DNA from: an uncultured Luminiphilus sp.
GTDB lineage: Bacteria > Pseudomonadota > Gammaproteobacteria > Pseudomonadales > Halieaceae
Length of the DNA: 64,000 nt
Reading direction: 5' to 3'
Assembly: GCA_938084055.1 (NCBI GenBank)
Contig: CALKDK010000006.1
Span: 62,001 to 126,000, forward strand
This document shows positions 8,786 through 17,560 of the stretch, in pieces. The notes beneath the pieces were generated by a model. It did not search any database and was not told where the DNA came from. It saw nothing but the letters and a program-made list of their open reading frames with translations. A program made the translations under genes and the position numbers. The stretch's first letter is position 1. Every line of letters begins with the position of its first letter.

Positions 8786-9442
8786 TCAGTGCCTCGCATT
8801 GATCACATAAAAAGTAAGCATTTCTTCCAGATAAGCGAAGAATACATCGAGGTCGAGAGCATCCGCCGCGACTACCCACTGGTAAATAGCCCCAAACATC
8901 ATCGAACAGTACAAACCCCCCAGTTGCTGACAATCGATGTCCTTGCTGAAGTCCCCCGCTTCGACACCCTGTTCCAGCCAACGGGCCACATCACGCCGAT
9001 AAATCTTGTGGTGATGGGCGAGGCTGGCCCGAATATCAGAAGCCTCCCCCAGGGATTCATACCAGAGTATGTACATGGCGCGAAGATAGCCGGATTCCAC
9101 CCGAAAAATATCCCGCTGGGCATGAATCGCGCAGCGCAGCGCCTCCAGCCCCCTTTTGCCCTCGATGTAAGCACCAATATGGTCTTTCCATATATCGTCA
9201 AACTTATCGAATAGCTCAAGCCACAGGCCGTCTTTGGAACCAAAGCGGTAGCTCGCCAGTCCGCGGCTGTATCCCGCATGCTCACCGATATCCTTGAGTG
9301 TCGTCTTCGCTGTACCACGCTCGTTGATGAGTTCAATAGCGGCTTCGAACATTCTTTTATCCGACTGGGCGCTGCGTTCAGCCTGTCGGTTTCCGCCCGT
9401 TGTTTCGGTGCTGACTATGGCCTTCGCTGTTACTTTATCCAT
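8786..9442 (-). CDS. TetR family transcriptional regulator
   Basis: About 218 residues. The N-terminal TetR helix-turn-helix is visible as TTLKDIGEHAGYSRGLASYRF followed by GSKDGLW. The rest is a helical ligand domain with FGAIYQWVV near the C-terminus. I choose ATG 9442 (GAGGA ten bases upstream) over a TTG at 9493 that would overlap the synthetase end. It is co-transcribed with acyl-CoA synthetase upstream and hydrolase downstream. Acyl-CoA or steroid-CoA responsive TetR repressors are common in such loci. It is my candidate regulator for the four copies of a 20-bp motif, two of which lie at the head of this operon; this link is inference. Confidence 0.9.
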   Translation of the reverse strand: MDKVTAKAIVSTETTGGNRQAERSAQSDKRMFEAAIELINERGTAKTTLKDIGEHAGYSRGLASYRFGSKDGLWLELFDKFDDIWKDHIGAYIEGKRGLEALRCAIHAQRDIFRVESGYLRAMYILWYESLGEASDIRASLAHHHKIYRRDVARWLEQGVEAGDFSKDIDCQQLGGLYCSMMFGAIYQWVVAADALDLDVFFAYLEEMLTFYVINARH

Positions 9443-9480
9443 AAATCGGACATCCTCATTGTTACGATCCGCCGGCTTTG

Positions 9481-11115
9481 CTAATCCCGACAAATTTCGA
9501 CGTTAATTTGCCCATCGTCCAGACGCCTGCGCAACTGTTTTTTGTCGATTTTCCCGACACTGGTCTTGGGTAGGGTGCCGGTAAAATGCCAGTACTCAGG
9601 TATCCAGAAACGCGCCACACGGTCGACCAGGAAGGCGCGTACCTCGCTCGCCGTCACACCCTCCCCGCTGGCGGTAACCATGATGGCGAGGGGCCGCTCC
9701 TGCCAACGCTCATCTGGCGTTGCAATCACGGCCACTTCATCCACCCGGGGATGTTGCAGGATGGCATCTTCAAGGTCCACCGAAGAAATCCACTCGCCAC
9801 CCGACTTGATCACATCTTTCTTACGATCGGTAAGTTGTACGTAGCCCCGGAAATCGATGTGGCCCACATCGCCGGTGCGCAACCAGCCATCCTCCGTGAA
9901 GGCGTCGCTTTCCACATCCAGGTAACCACCGGTTACCCAGGCGCCCCGCAACTGGAGTTCTCCCACAGTTTTGCCATCCTCGGGCAGCGCATCACCGGCA
10001 TCATCAACAACACGCACCAAAATGCCCGGTACGGGCCGTCCACTTTTCATACGCCAGCGGGTCTCGGCGGTGTCTCCCATGTCTTTCGGAGGATGCGACA
10101 GAACACACATGGGGCTGGTCTCTGTCATCCCCCAACCCTGAATAACAGGCACGCCCCAGCGAGCACGTGCCTGTTCGATCATTGACGAGGGCACCGCCGA
10201 GCCACCACATACCAACGCCCTGAAACCGTTCATCTGCTCCCTGTTGAGGTCTTCATCACGCAACAAATCGCCCAGGATAGTAGGCACCATGGCAGTCAGC
10301 GTGGGTCGCGCAGCCAGGATCATCTGTTTCAGGTGCTGGATCTGAGTGTGTGGACCGGGCATAACCATATCGGCCCCCGATAACCATCCGCTGTAGGGAA
10401 AGCCCCAGGCATTGGCATGAAACATGGCAGGCAACATCAATATCGTGTCGCGCTCGTTGACGCCAAAACTATCGACTGCCCTGGAGGCCAACGCGTGCAG
10501 GTAAGTCGTTTTATGACTGTAGGCAACGCCTTTCGGATTGCCCGTGGTGCCGCTGGTGTAACAGATTCCCGCGGCCTGGTCTTCCGGCACTTCCGGCCAT
10601 GCAAAAGCACCACATTGATCCAACAATAATTCGTCGAGTGTAAGGACCCTGGGGTCATCAAGACCGTCCCGGGGTTGACACACAATAATGTGCTCGACGT
10701 TTGGTATGTGCGCCAGGACGGGCTGGAACTGGGCCTCGAGCCGCCCATCAACAAAGATACAGCGATCCCCCGCATGATTGATGATGTAGGCGATTTGCTC
10801 CGGTGCCAGCCGGCAGTTCAGTGTGTGCATAACCGCACCCATGCCGGGCACCGCCAGGTAAAGCCCCAGATGTGTTGAGCCGTTCCAGAGAAACGTACCG
10901 ATACGGTCACCACCCACAACGCCCAGTGACGAAAGTCCGTTCGCCATCTGGCCGGCAAGGTCAGCAATATCCGCGTACGTCTGCCAGTGCAGCGCCTCAC
11001 CATCCCAGTCGGCTACACGACTGGAGGCAAAATGCCTCGCGCCAAAATGCAAAAGGGTATGTATGCCCAGCGGCGTGTGCATCATGGTACTGAGCATGGC
11101 CGGTTCGACGCCCAT
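9481..11115 (-). CDS. Long-chain fatty acid-type acyl-CoA synthetase (AMP-forming)
   Basis: About 544 residues of the adenylate-forming superfamily. The P-loop-like AMP motif is YTSGTTGNPKGVAYSH, the A5-type motif is QGWGMTETSP, the hinge is LRTGDVG, and the C-terminal lysine motif is LPKTSVGKIDKKQLR. The enzyme activates a carboxylic acid to its CoA thioester with ATP. The substrate could be a fatty acid or a steroid side chain. The start could be ATG 11115 or ATG 11097 (the MLSTMMHTPL start typical of the family); neither has a strong Shine-Dalgarno. The gene follows the kinase by 11 bp and overlaps no conserved part of the TetR gene, indicating operon organisation. Confidence 0.92.
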   Translation of the reverse strand: MGVEPAMLSTMMHTPLGIHTLLHFGARHFASSRVADWDGEALHWQTYADIADLAGQMANGLSSLGVVGGDRIGTFLWNGSTHLGLYLAVPGMGAVMHTLNCRLAPEQIAYIINHAGDRCIFVDGRLEAQFQPVLAHIPNVEHIIVCQPRDGLDDPRVLTLDELLLDQCGAFAWPEVPEDQAAGICYTSGTTGNPKGVAYSHKTTYLHALASRAVDSFGVNERDTILMLPAMFHANAWGFPYSGWLSGADMVMPGPHTQIQHLKQMILAARPTLTAMVPTILGDLLRDEDLNREQMNGFRALVCGGSAVPSSMIEQARARWGVPVIQGWGMTETSPMCVLSHPPKDMGDTAETRWRMKSGRPVPGILVRVVDDAGDALPEDGKTVGELQLRGAWVTGGYLDVESDAFTEDGWLRTGDVGHIDFRGYVQLTDRKKDVIKSGGEWISSVDLEDAILQHPRVDEVAVIATPDERWQERPLAIMVTASGEGVTASEVRAFLVDRVARFWIPEYWHFTGTLPKTSVGKIDKKQLRRRLDDGQINVEICRD

Positions 11116-11126
11116 CACCGCATGGG

Positions 11127-12149
11127 TTACCAACTGCCTGCCGCGGCCTGTTCGGCCTCGGCAAGCAGGGCCGGCACATCGTGTGCCAGCCCCGCGGCGT
11201 AGGGTGTATCCATCTTACCTGCCACATGCAGGCCATACGCGCCCTCGACAATCGCGGCGAGTCGCCAGGCGGCAAATGCAATGTAGTAACCCATGGCATC
11301 CGTTGAACGCAGGGTGGCATCAGCCCAGTGACGCGCGAGCTGCCGCCGGTCAACAACCCCGGGAACGCGGGAGATCGCCTGTAAATGCGCAAAAGCTGGG
11401 ATCGCTGTGGCTCGCTTATCACCCCAGAATAACAGCGCCAGGGCCACGTCCATGGCGGGATCACCCACGGTGGCCAGCTCCCAGTCAATAATGGCTTTTA
11501 TCCTCGGGGAACCCACATCCACCAAGGTATTGTCCAGATGGTAATCACCATGGATCAGCGCGGGCTGCTCGGTAACCGGCATATTGTCCTGCAACCAACG
11601 GCCCAATTCGAAAAGCAGCGGCAGCTCGCGCACGGCGTGTTCCCGGCGAACACCCAACCACCGCTCCAACTGCCGCTGCAGAAAATTATCGGGACGTCCG
11701 AGCGTTGCCAATGACGGGTCGGGCCAGGTCAGTGCGTGCACAGCGGCCAACTGCAACATCATATCTTCCCCCAGAGCATTGGCGGCTGATACGGCGTCCC
11801 AATCTGCTGTGGGCAATGTATCCGTAACCGAACGGCCATCAATCCACTCCTGGATAAGGAAGGGCCGCCCCATGACCTGGACATCATCACACCACCCCAG
11901 CAGTCGCGGCGCCTTGACTCGACCCTCAACCAGCTTGAGAACTTTGGACTCCCGCTCGATACCCCGTGCTGAATTGGGTGAAATCGCTTCATCGGGCGTG
12001 GTTCGGACAACGCAGGCCTGGTCTGCAGAGCAAAAATGCCAGGTAAGGTTAGAATTGCCACCACTCAAAGGCCCGGCGAAGCTGACCGACGTCCATCCCA
12101 GATTGTCTTCAATCCACCGGGCAACCGCCGCCTGGGGTGCCATGCTCAT
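11127..12149 (-). CDS. APH-type phosphotransferase (ACAD10/11- or LvaA-like kinase)
   Basis: A 340-residue aminoglycoside-phosphotransferase-fold kinase. It shows the glycine-rich segment FAGPLSGGNSNLTW, the catalytic loop LIHGDYHLDN with HGD and the trailing N, and the metal-binding IDWELATVGDP. The ATG at 12149 overlaps the TGA of the preceding SDR (ATGA), so translation is coupled. In ACAD10/11 and the bacterial levulinate pathway, kinases of this family phosphorylate 4-hydroxyacyl-CoA, and an acyl-CoA dehydrogenase-like partner eliminates the phosphate. An acyl-CoA dehydrogenase is divergently encoded here at 13196, which makes that role attractive, but antibiotic or other small-molecule kinase activity is not excluded. 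Confidence 0.85.
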   Translation of the reverse strand: MSMAPQAAVARWIEDNLGWTSVSFAGPLSGGNSNLTWHFCSADQACVVRTTPDEAISPNSARGIERESKVLKLVEGRVKAPRLLGWCDDVQVMGRPFLIQEWIDGRSVTDTLPTADWDAVSAANALGEDMMLQLAAVHALTWPDPSLATLGRPDNFLQRQLERWLGVRREHAVRELPLLFELGRWLQDNMPVTEQPALIHGDYHLDNTLVDVGSPRIKAIIDWELATVGDPAMDVALALLFWGDKRATAIPAFAHLQAISRVPGVVDRRQLARHWADATLRSTDAMGYYIAFAAWRLAAIVEGAYGLHVAGKMDTPYAAGLAHDVPALLAEAEQAAAGSW

Positions 12150-12892
12150 GGGCTTACGACACCAAAGCTGCACATCAAACCACCGTCCACGGGCACAGTT
12201 GCTCCCGTCATATAGCGACTCGTACTGACCCAAAAAACCACGTCCGCCACTTCATGGTCCTCACCAAGGCGACCGACTGGTATTTTGGCTTTCATGTTAT
12301 CCATGGCCGAATCGCTGAGACCCGACGTCATATCAGTGAGCACCAGTCCCGGTATGACCAGATTCACGGTGATCCCCTGCTTCGCCATTTCGATTGCAAG
12401 CGCATTGGTCATGCCAACCAGTCCGGCCTTTGATGCGGCATAGGCCACATCGCCGGGAAAGCCCCGCAAGCCAACCACCGCACCCATATTGATAATGCTG
12501 GCACCCGCCTTGAGGTGGGGCTTCGCAGCGCGTATCACGTTAAGGGCTCCGGTGAGGTTGGTATCCAGTACGGCCTGCCAGTCTTCAGTTGTCACCCGCT
12601 CTACCTTCCCCCCCCTGTGCACTCCGGCGTTGTTCACCACGACATCGAGTCGGCCGAAATGTTCAACCGTCTCGTGGATTGCCCGGCGAGCAGCCGTGTC
12701 GTCGGCAACATCGGCGCGCACCCCAAGCGTACCGGATCCGAGTTGGCGGGCAGTATCCAAAACGGCGTCGCCCCGCGCTACGATAGCCACCCGGCACCCC
12801 TCGGCCTGTGCTTTGGCAGCAATGGCAGCGCCGATACCGCGGGAAGCGCCAGTGACCAACCACACCGGTGAATTGCTGGGGTTACCGCTCAT
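12146..12892 (-). CDS. SDR family oxidoreductase (FabG-like)
   Basis: A 248-residue classical SDR with TGASRGIG near the N-terminus, NNAG in the middle, and the catalytic YAASK. The C-terminus has VPVDGGL, a common FabG-like ending. The start is ATG 12892 with GGAG seven bases upstream; a TTG upstream is less likely. It heads the minus-strand operon and its stop overlaps the start of the kinase gene. Its upstream region carries two copies of the 20-bp motif shared with other operons of the window. It could act as a 3-hydroxyacyl-CoA or hydroxysteroid dehydrogenase. Confidence 0.9.
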   Translation of the reverse strand: MSGNPSNSPVWLVTGASRGIGAAIAAKAQAEGCRVAIVARGDAVLDTARQLGSGTLGVRADVADDTAARRAIHETVEHFGRLDVVVNNAGVHRGGKVERVTTEDWQAVLDTNLTGALNVIRAAKPHLKAGASIINMGAVVGLRGFPGDVAYAASKAGLVGMTNALAIEMAKQGITVNLVIPGLVLTDMTSGLSDSAMDNMKAKIPVGRLGEDHEVADVVFWVSTSRYMTGATVPVDGGLMCSFGVVSP

Positions 12893-12945
12893 CTTTGTCT
12901 CCAAATTTGCGCCTACAGTGATGTGCGAGCACTATGTTTCAGGTT

Positions 12946-12965
12946 CTTGTTTGCGCCCAGCTAGT
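12946..12965 (-). promoter_or_regulatory. Operator-like 20-bp motif, copy A
   Basis: Reads ACTAGCTGGGCGCAAACAAG on the minus strand, preceded by CCTTA. It lies 54 bp upstream of the SDR start in the divergent intergenic region of the LLM/TetR operon. It is the most diverged of four copies: the outer parts match copies B and C, while the inner bases differ. Confidence 0.5.
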
Positions 12966-12978
12966 TAAGGGCGGCGAC

Positions 12979-12996
12979 CCGGGTTGGCAAACCCGG
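12979..12996. promoter_or_regulatory. GC-rich perfect dyad between motif copies
   Basis: CCGGGTT-GGCA-AACCCGG is a perfect 7-bp inverted repeat, and a third AACCCGG follows at 13004-13010. It lies in the ~300-bp divergent region (12893-13195) between motif copies A and B. It could be a second operator or an RNA hairpin. No other gene was found in this gap. Confidence 0.35.
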
Positions 12997-13061
12997 CCCA
13001 GCGAACCCGGTACCCAAATGGCGCATTTCGTTCATAATCCGGTTCAGCATCCGCCACATTG

Positions 13062-13081
13062 CTTGTTTGCGTTAAGCAAGT
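13062..13081 (-). promoter_or_regulatory. Operator-like 20-bp motif, copy B
   Basis: Reads ACTTGCTTAACGCAAACAAG on the minus strand, preceded by CCCTA. It contains the dyad TTGC-N5-GCAA. It lies ~115 bp upstream of the acyl-CoA dehydrogenase start and on the far side of the operon promoter region, so it could serve both directions. It closely matches copy C at 23479. Confidence 0.6.
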
Positions 13082-13195
13082 TAGGGCTTATCATTACATA
13101 TCTTGCGCCCTCCTGCATCCTGATGCGCGGGGGAACCAGACCCGGCCCACGAGAGCTGGACCACATTTCATGAAGCAATCCAAGGAGGGTATTCC

Positions 13196-14491
13196 GTGGC
13201 CTGGTCGTTCGAAACGGATACAGAATTTCAAGAGTCTCTGAACTGGATAGACACCTTCACAAAAGAGGAAATTGAGCCTCTCGATCTGGTCTTCAGAGAG
13301 CCCGGTGATCCCTGGGACCCCAAGTCCCCAGCCGCCAAAGCCATGGCACCCCTGCGGGACATCGTGAAACGTAAACGCCTGTGGGCCTGTCATCTGGAGC
13401 CAGAACTCGGCGGTCAGGGTTATGGGCAGGTGGCTCTGGGCCTGATGAACGAAATACTGGGTCGCAGTCGCTTTGGTCCCAGTGTGTTTGGTTGCCAGGC
13501 GCCGGACTCGGGCAATGCTGAGATACTTGCCAAATTTGGCACACCGGAGCAGAAAAAGACCTTTCTGACGCCTTTACTCAATGCAGAAATCGCCTCCTGT
13601 TACTCGATGACAGAACCTCAGGCGGGAGCGGATCCGGGTGAATTTCTCTGCACCGCCACCCGCGATGGCGATGAGTGGGTCATCAACGGCGACAAGTGGT
13701 TTGCCTCCCACGCCCGCTTCAGCGCTTTTTTGCTGGTTATGGTCGTCACCAACCCCGATTTACCGATTCACAAAGGAGCCTCCATCTTCCTTGTCGAACA
13801 GGGCACTCCCGGCATGGATATACTGCGCAACTCCGCTGTTGGCCCCTATATTGAGCAGGGTGATGGGGTCCATGCCTATATTCGATTCAGGGACTGTCGC
13901 GTGCCGGCAGACAATCTTCTCGGCAGCGAGGGCGATGGTTTTCTCGTGGCACAGACGCGACTCGGAGGGGGTCGCGTTCACCATGCGATGCGGACGGTTG
14001 GCGTCATCCGAAAAGCACTCGATATGATGTGCGAGCGTGCTCTCAGTAGAACAACAAAAGGGGAACTCCTTGCCGACAAGCAGATGACCCAGGAGAAAAT
14101 TGCCGACGCCTACACAATGATGATGCAGTATCGACTACACGTGCTCTATACCGCCTGGCTGATCGACAAGCACAAGGAATACAACCGCGAGGTACGCAAG
14201 GAGATTGCCGCTATCAAGGCTGCAACACCCAAGGTTCTACTCGAAGTGGTATCCCGGGCGATGCATCTGCACGGCAGTCTGGGCAGTTCCGACGAGACGC
14301 CCCTAGCTACCATGTGGGCCAATATACCGGAACTCGGCGTCGTGGACGGTCCAACCGAGGTCCACAAGATAGCCGTAGCCAAGGCCGTGCTCCGCGACCA
14401 TGAGCCCTTTGACGCGTTGTTCCCCTCGTACCATACCCCCACACAGCGTGCGAAGGCCCAGGAAAAATATGGTCACTACCTGAAGAGCTGA
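13196..14491 (+). CDS. Acyl-CoA dehydrogenase (ACAD11-like length and layout)
   Basis: A 431-residue FAD-dependent acyl-CoA dehydrogenase. The mid-domain FAD/substrate motif is CYSMTEPQAGADP, followed by the beta domain WVINGDKWFAS and a C-terminal helical domain with AMHLHGSLGSSDETPL. The start is a GTG at 13196 with AAGGAGGG eight bases before it. The substrate is unknown. The gene is divergent from the operon containing the APH-type kinase, an arrangement known for pairs that remove a 4-hydroxyl group from acyl-CoAs by phosphorylation and elimination. Ordinary alpha,beta-desaturation is equally possible. Two operator-like motif copies lie in the shared upstream region. Confidence 0.92.
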   Translation: MAWSFETDTEFQESLNWIDTFTKEEIEPLDLVFREPGDPWDPKSPAAKAMAPLRDIVKRKRLWACHLEPELGGQGYGQVALGLMNEILGRSRFGPSVFGCQAPDSGNAEILAKFGTPEQKKTFLTPLLNAEIASCYSMTEPQAGADPGEFLCTATRDGDEWVINGDKWFASHARFSAFLLVMVVTNPDLPIHKGASIFLVEQGTPGMDILRNSAVGPYIEQGDGVHAYIRFRDCRVPADNLLGSEGDGFLVAQTRLGGGRVHHAMRTVGVIRKALDMMCERALSRTTKGELLADKQMTQEKIADAYTMMMQYRLHVLYTAWLIDKHKEYNREVRKEIAAIKAATPKVLLEVVSRAMHLHGSLGSSDETPLATMWANIPELGVVDGPTEVHKIAVAKAVLRDHEPFDALFPSYHTPTQRAKAQEKYGHYLKS

Positions 14492-14602
14492 GTCCATGCC
14501 AATGGCGAGGCCAAGGACCTCTCGTAAGCTGGGCCCGCACCGGTTCAGTTTGGGAAGGGGTAGCAGTCTGGGCCAGGAGATCTCCCGAGCAGAGCCAGGA
14601 TT

Positions 14603-16669
14603 ATGAAAATGTTCAAGTTTGCTGCATTATTTTTGTTGGCCACGTCCGCGCTACTCGAGGCCAGTTCCCGGGGCGCTCCGCTGTATGAAGAACACTGTGC
14701 CGGCTGTCACAGCGCTACCCTGCGCGGCTCAGCACACGGTGCAGCACTCTCTGGAACAGCTTTCCTGGATCGCTGGCAGCACCGCAATGCCCGGGAGCTG
14801 CTCAGCCTGAGCATGGAGAGCATGCCGCCCGGTCAAGCGCATACCCTGTCGACTGAAACCCATGCAGCAATCACCGACTATATCGTCCGCTACAGCGCAG
14901 CAGCGCTCGCTGGCAGTGAACTGCTGGCCAGCGCTGACACGCTGTTGGCTGATACTACAAAGTCAGAACCCGAGGCCGTGGAATTTTCCGGTGCCGACAG
15001 CGTCATGGACATGGCCCGTAATGCGGGAGGGTTCAACAACCGCGTCGTCGAAAACTTTTCTGACGTCAGCAACCATGACATTAACAGCCCCCCCGATAGC
15101 GACTGGCTGAGTTGGCGGCGAACCACCACCGGCCATGGCCACAGCCCTTTACAACTGATTGACCGTTCCAACGTCCGTCAACTGGGGCTGAGCTGGTCTA
15201 TCGCCATGCATGGGGGCAGTAACCAGGGCACGCCCCTGGTGCGTGATGGGGTTCTATTCCTGACCCACGCCAATAACAAAATCCAGGCCCTTGATGCCGC
15301 CACCGGCGACCTGATTTGGGATTACCAGTACGATTTTCCCAGTGGCGCCAAACTCCTGGGTGGCCCCACCCGAAATATTGCAATCCATGGACATCGCTTG
15401 TTCCTGACGACCTACGATGCCGCCATAGTGGCCATCGATGCCCGCTCAGGTGTTGAGCTTTGGCGCTCTGAAAAAGCCGACTACCGTGAAGCGTTTACCC
15501 ACAGCGCGGGGCCCATTATGGCGGATGGTGTGGTGGTCAGCGGTATCAACGGCTGTGAGCTTTTTACCCAGGCCGGCTGCTTCATCACGGGGCATGACCC
15601 CAAAACTGGGGAAGAATTATGGCGAACCTCAACCCTCGCACTGCCCGGCACGCCCGAGTTCGCTACCTGGGGTGATATCCAGCCGGATCGTCGCGGTGGG
15701 GGGGATACCTGGATTTCTGGCTCCTACGACCCAGATCTGAAGCTGGTTATCTTTGGTACATCCCAGCCGAAACCCTGGGCCGCCGTCAGTCGCGGTATGA
15801 CCACTGCAGACGCGGCGCTGTACACCAACTCAACCCTCGCTCTCAGACCCGATACCGGGGAAATCGCCTGGTATTTCCAACATATTCCCGGGGAAACCAT
15901 TGATATGGAGGTGGGCTTCGAACGCATTCTGGCGACCAGCAATGGCCTGCCCGTGGTGCTGACCGTGGGCAAAGACGGCATTTTGTGGAAGCTGGATCGT
16001 CGCAGCGGCGCCTATATCGACCTCCTGGAGACGATGGACCAAACTATTTTCAAGGTGAACCGTACTACCGGGGAACTGACTTACCGGAGCGATATCGTCA
16101 ACGCCGATATCGGTGACACCTTCACCGCCTGCCCCGGCATTTATGGCGGTCATAACTGGCAGTCAGCTGCATTTGATGAGGCGGGCCAGGTGCTCTATCT
16201 GCCCGTACACCAGCTGTGCTCGGATATGACTCCACGAGCCGTTGATTTGGGCCCGGGCGGGGGCGGTTACGGTGCCGATGTGGCCACCTACCCGATGCCG
16301 GGTAAAGCGGGACGGATCGGCAAACTGATGGCTATCGATGTTGTCGGTATGAAGCCCATGTGGGAATTCGAGCAGACGGCCATGTTCCTGACCGGCGCTT
16401 TAACAACCGACGGGGGTTTGCTGTTCATTGGTGACCTGGACCGCGGCTTCAAGGCGTTTGACACCGCCAGCGGTGAACTGCTCTGGTCAACACGTCTGCC
16501 AGCCCCCGCCCATGGCTACCCCATCACCTACGCGGTGGGGGACCGACAGTTTGTCGCTGTACAGACGGGTATCGGTGTCTTCAGGGCGCTGACCGCAGTG
16601 CTGTTCCCGGAGATTTACCAACCCGCGGATGGCCAGGGATTATTCGTGTTTGAACTGGTTGACGGGTAA
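14603..16669 (+). CDS. Cytochrome c-PQQ-dependent dehydrogenase (quinoprotein)
   Basis: A 688-residue secreted quinoprotein. A signal peptide (about 1-22) precedes an N-terminal cytochrome c domain with C32-A-G-C35-H36. A propeller of the methanol/ethanol-dehydrogenase type follows, starting with DWLSWRRTTTGHGHSPL and containing blades such as IQALDAATGDLIWDYQYDFP and FKAFDTASGELLW. Classical quinohaemoproteins carry the haem domain at the C-terminus, so the N-terminal position is notable and shared with the other PQQ gene here. It would oxidise alcohols in the periplasm. It lies 111 bp after the acyl-CoA dehydrogenase on the same strand, so co-transcription is possible. The substrate is not determinable. 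Confidence 0.88.
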   Translation: MKMFKFAALFLLATSALLEASSRGAPLYEEHCAGCHSATLRGSAHGAALSGTAFLDRWQHRNARELLSLSMESMPPGQAHTLSTETHAAITDYIVRYSAAALAGSELLASADTLLADTTKSEPEAVEFSGADSVMDMARNAGGFNNRVVENFSDVSNHDINSPPDSDWLSWRRTTTGHGHSPLQLIDRSNVRQLGLSWSIAMHGGSNQGTPLVRDGVLFLTHANNKIQALDAATGDLIWDYQYDFPSGAKLLGGPTRNIAIHGHRLFLTTYDAAIVAIDARSGVELWRSEKADYREAFTHSAGPIMADGVVVSGINGCELFTQAGCFITGHDPKTGEELWRTSTLALPGTPEFATWGDIQPDRRGGGDTWISGSYDPDLKLVIFGTSQPKPWAAVSRGMTTADAALYTNSTLALRPDTGEIAWYFQHIPGETIDMEVGFERILATSNGLPVVLTVGKDGILWKLDRRSGAYIDLLETMDQTIFKVNRTTGELTYRSDIVNADIGDTFTACPGIYGGHNWQSAAFDEAGQVLYLPVHQLCSDMTPRAVDLGPGGGGYGADVATYPMPGKAGRIGKLMAIDVVGMKPMWEFEQTAMFLTGALTTDGGLLFIGDLDRGFKAFDTASGELLWSTRLPAPAHGYPITYAVGDRQFVAVQTGIGVFRALTAVLFPEIYQPADGQGLFVFELVDG

Positions 16670-16716
16670 TCCTGCCAGGCGCCATCACAGGCCCCCAATG
16701 CCTCTCCCCTCAGCAG

Positions 16717-16757
16717 CCTGGCTGTGAACACCCTCCCCCAAAAAGGGGTCAGCCAGG
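16717..16757. terminator. Long hairpin between convergent genes
   Basis: CCTGGCTG (16717-16724) pairs perfectly with CAGCCAGG (16750-16757). Inside, CCCC and GGGG enclose an AAAAA loop. It sits between the converging PQQ dehydrogenase and rhodanese genes. A short A/T run is in the loop only, so strength as an intrinsic terminator is uncertain. Confidence 0.5.
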
Positions 16758-16807
16758 TTAGTCCTGCCCCGGAGCTTGAAAACAGCCCCGCAAACTGACG
16801 CCGCTGG

Positions 16808-17374
16808 TTAAAACTCACCCTCAACCGTGGTCAATCCAAGGGCATCCCAATCCAGCATGCCGCCACGGTAATAGTAAATTCTGTCCGCGGGAAAACCATC
16901 TCGGATCATGGCACGCATCGCCGTCGGACTTTGCGGGCACACCGGTCCATTGCAGAAACCAAGCACCTTCATGGCACGGGCACAATCCCATCCGGAGCCC
17001 TGCTTGGCGCAGCCCAGTTCATCCATGCGCATGGCCACTTCGGTGTAGGGGATATTCACTGAACCGGGTATCGTTGCATCGAGGAACCATTCCTGGGTCC
17101 GCATATCGACCAAAATAAACCCCTCATCATTAATGGCATTGAGGACTTCAATTTCCGTTACGGGTACGATGCCCGGCTCGGGAACAAGCGGCTGCAACCA
17201 TCCCTTGTTTTTCGCGCAGGGCGTCATTTGTCGCGTAATCCTGACCGACTCACCGGAGTCAAGCGTCGCAACGAACACCTTGTCCTCATCAATAATCCTG
17301 AGATCTTCCGCGGACGCAGCACCCATCCACGCAACTGCAATCACCGACAGCAAAATTCGCATCACCAAGCTCAT
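16808..17374 (-). CDS. Exported rhodanese-domain protein
   Basis: 188 residues. A cleavable signal peptide (about 1-22, ending ASA) is followed by one rhodanese domain. FILVDMRTQEWF opens the domain and the active-site loop is C141-N-G-P-V-C146-PQSP. In this subgroup the first cysteine of CNGPxC is the sulfur-carrying residue and the second is also conserved. The protein would act in the periplasm in sulfur transfer or in thiol handling. The start has GGAGGTGAT directly upstream, an exceptionally complete Shine-Dalgarno, which suggests strong translation. It faces a long structured intergenic region at its 5' side. Confidence 0.85.
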   Translation of the reverse strand: MSLVMRILLSVIAVAWMGAASAEDLRIIDEDKVFVATLDSGESVRITRQMTPCAKNKGWLQPLVPEPGIVPVTEIEVLNAINDEGFILVDMRTQEWFLDATIPGSVNIPYTEVAMRMDELGCAKQGSGWDCARAMKVLGFCNGPVCPQSPTAMRAMIRDGFPADRIYYYRGGMLDWDALGLTTVEGEF

Positions 17375-17491
17375 CTAATCACCTCCAATGGACCTTCATT
17401 TAGCGGCGGCAATCCATGCCGCCTCATTTGGAATTAATAAATAACCTAAATGCATAAGGCATACAAGCGCGTATTCGCCCGAAAACCCCTG

Positions 17492-17510
17492 TTGCCCGGA
17501 TCACGGGCAA
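17492..17510. promoter_or_regulatory. Perfect GC-rich inverted repeat
   Basis: TTGCCCG-GATCA-CGGGCAA, a 7-bp perfect stem in the 343-bp gap between the divergent rhodanese and O-antigen-ligase-like genes (17375-17717). It could be an operator or an RNA stem. It is followed by GGAGATAGACC and an ATG that opens no sizeable reading frame. Confidence 0.35.
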
Positions 17511-17560
17511 GGAGATAGACCACCATGACTGCGCCGGGACACTCGGGCACAGGGTGTGCT

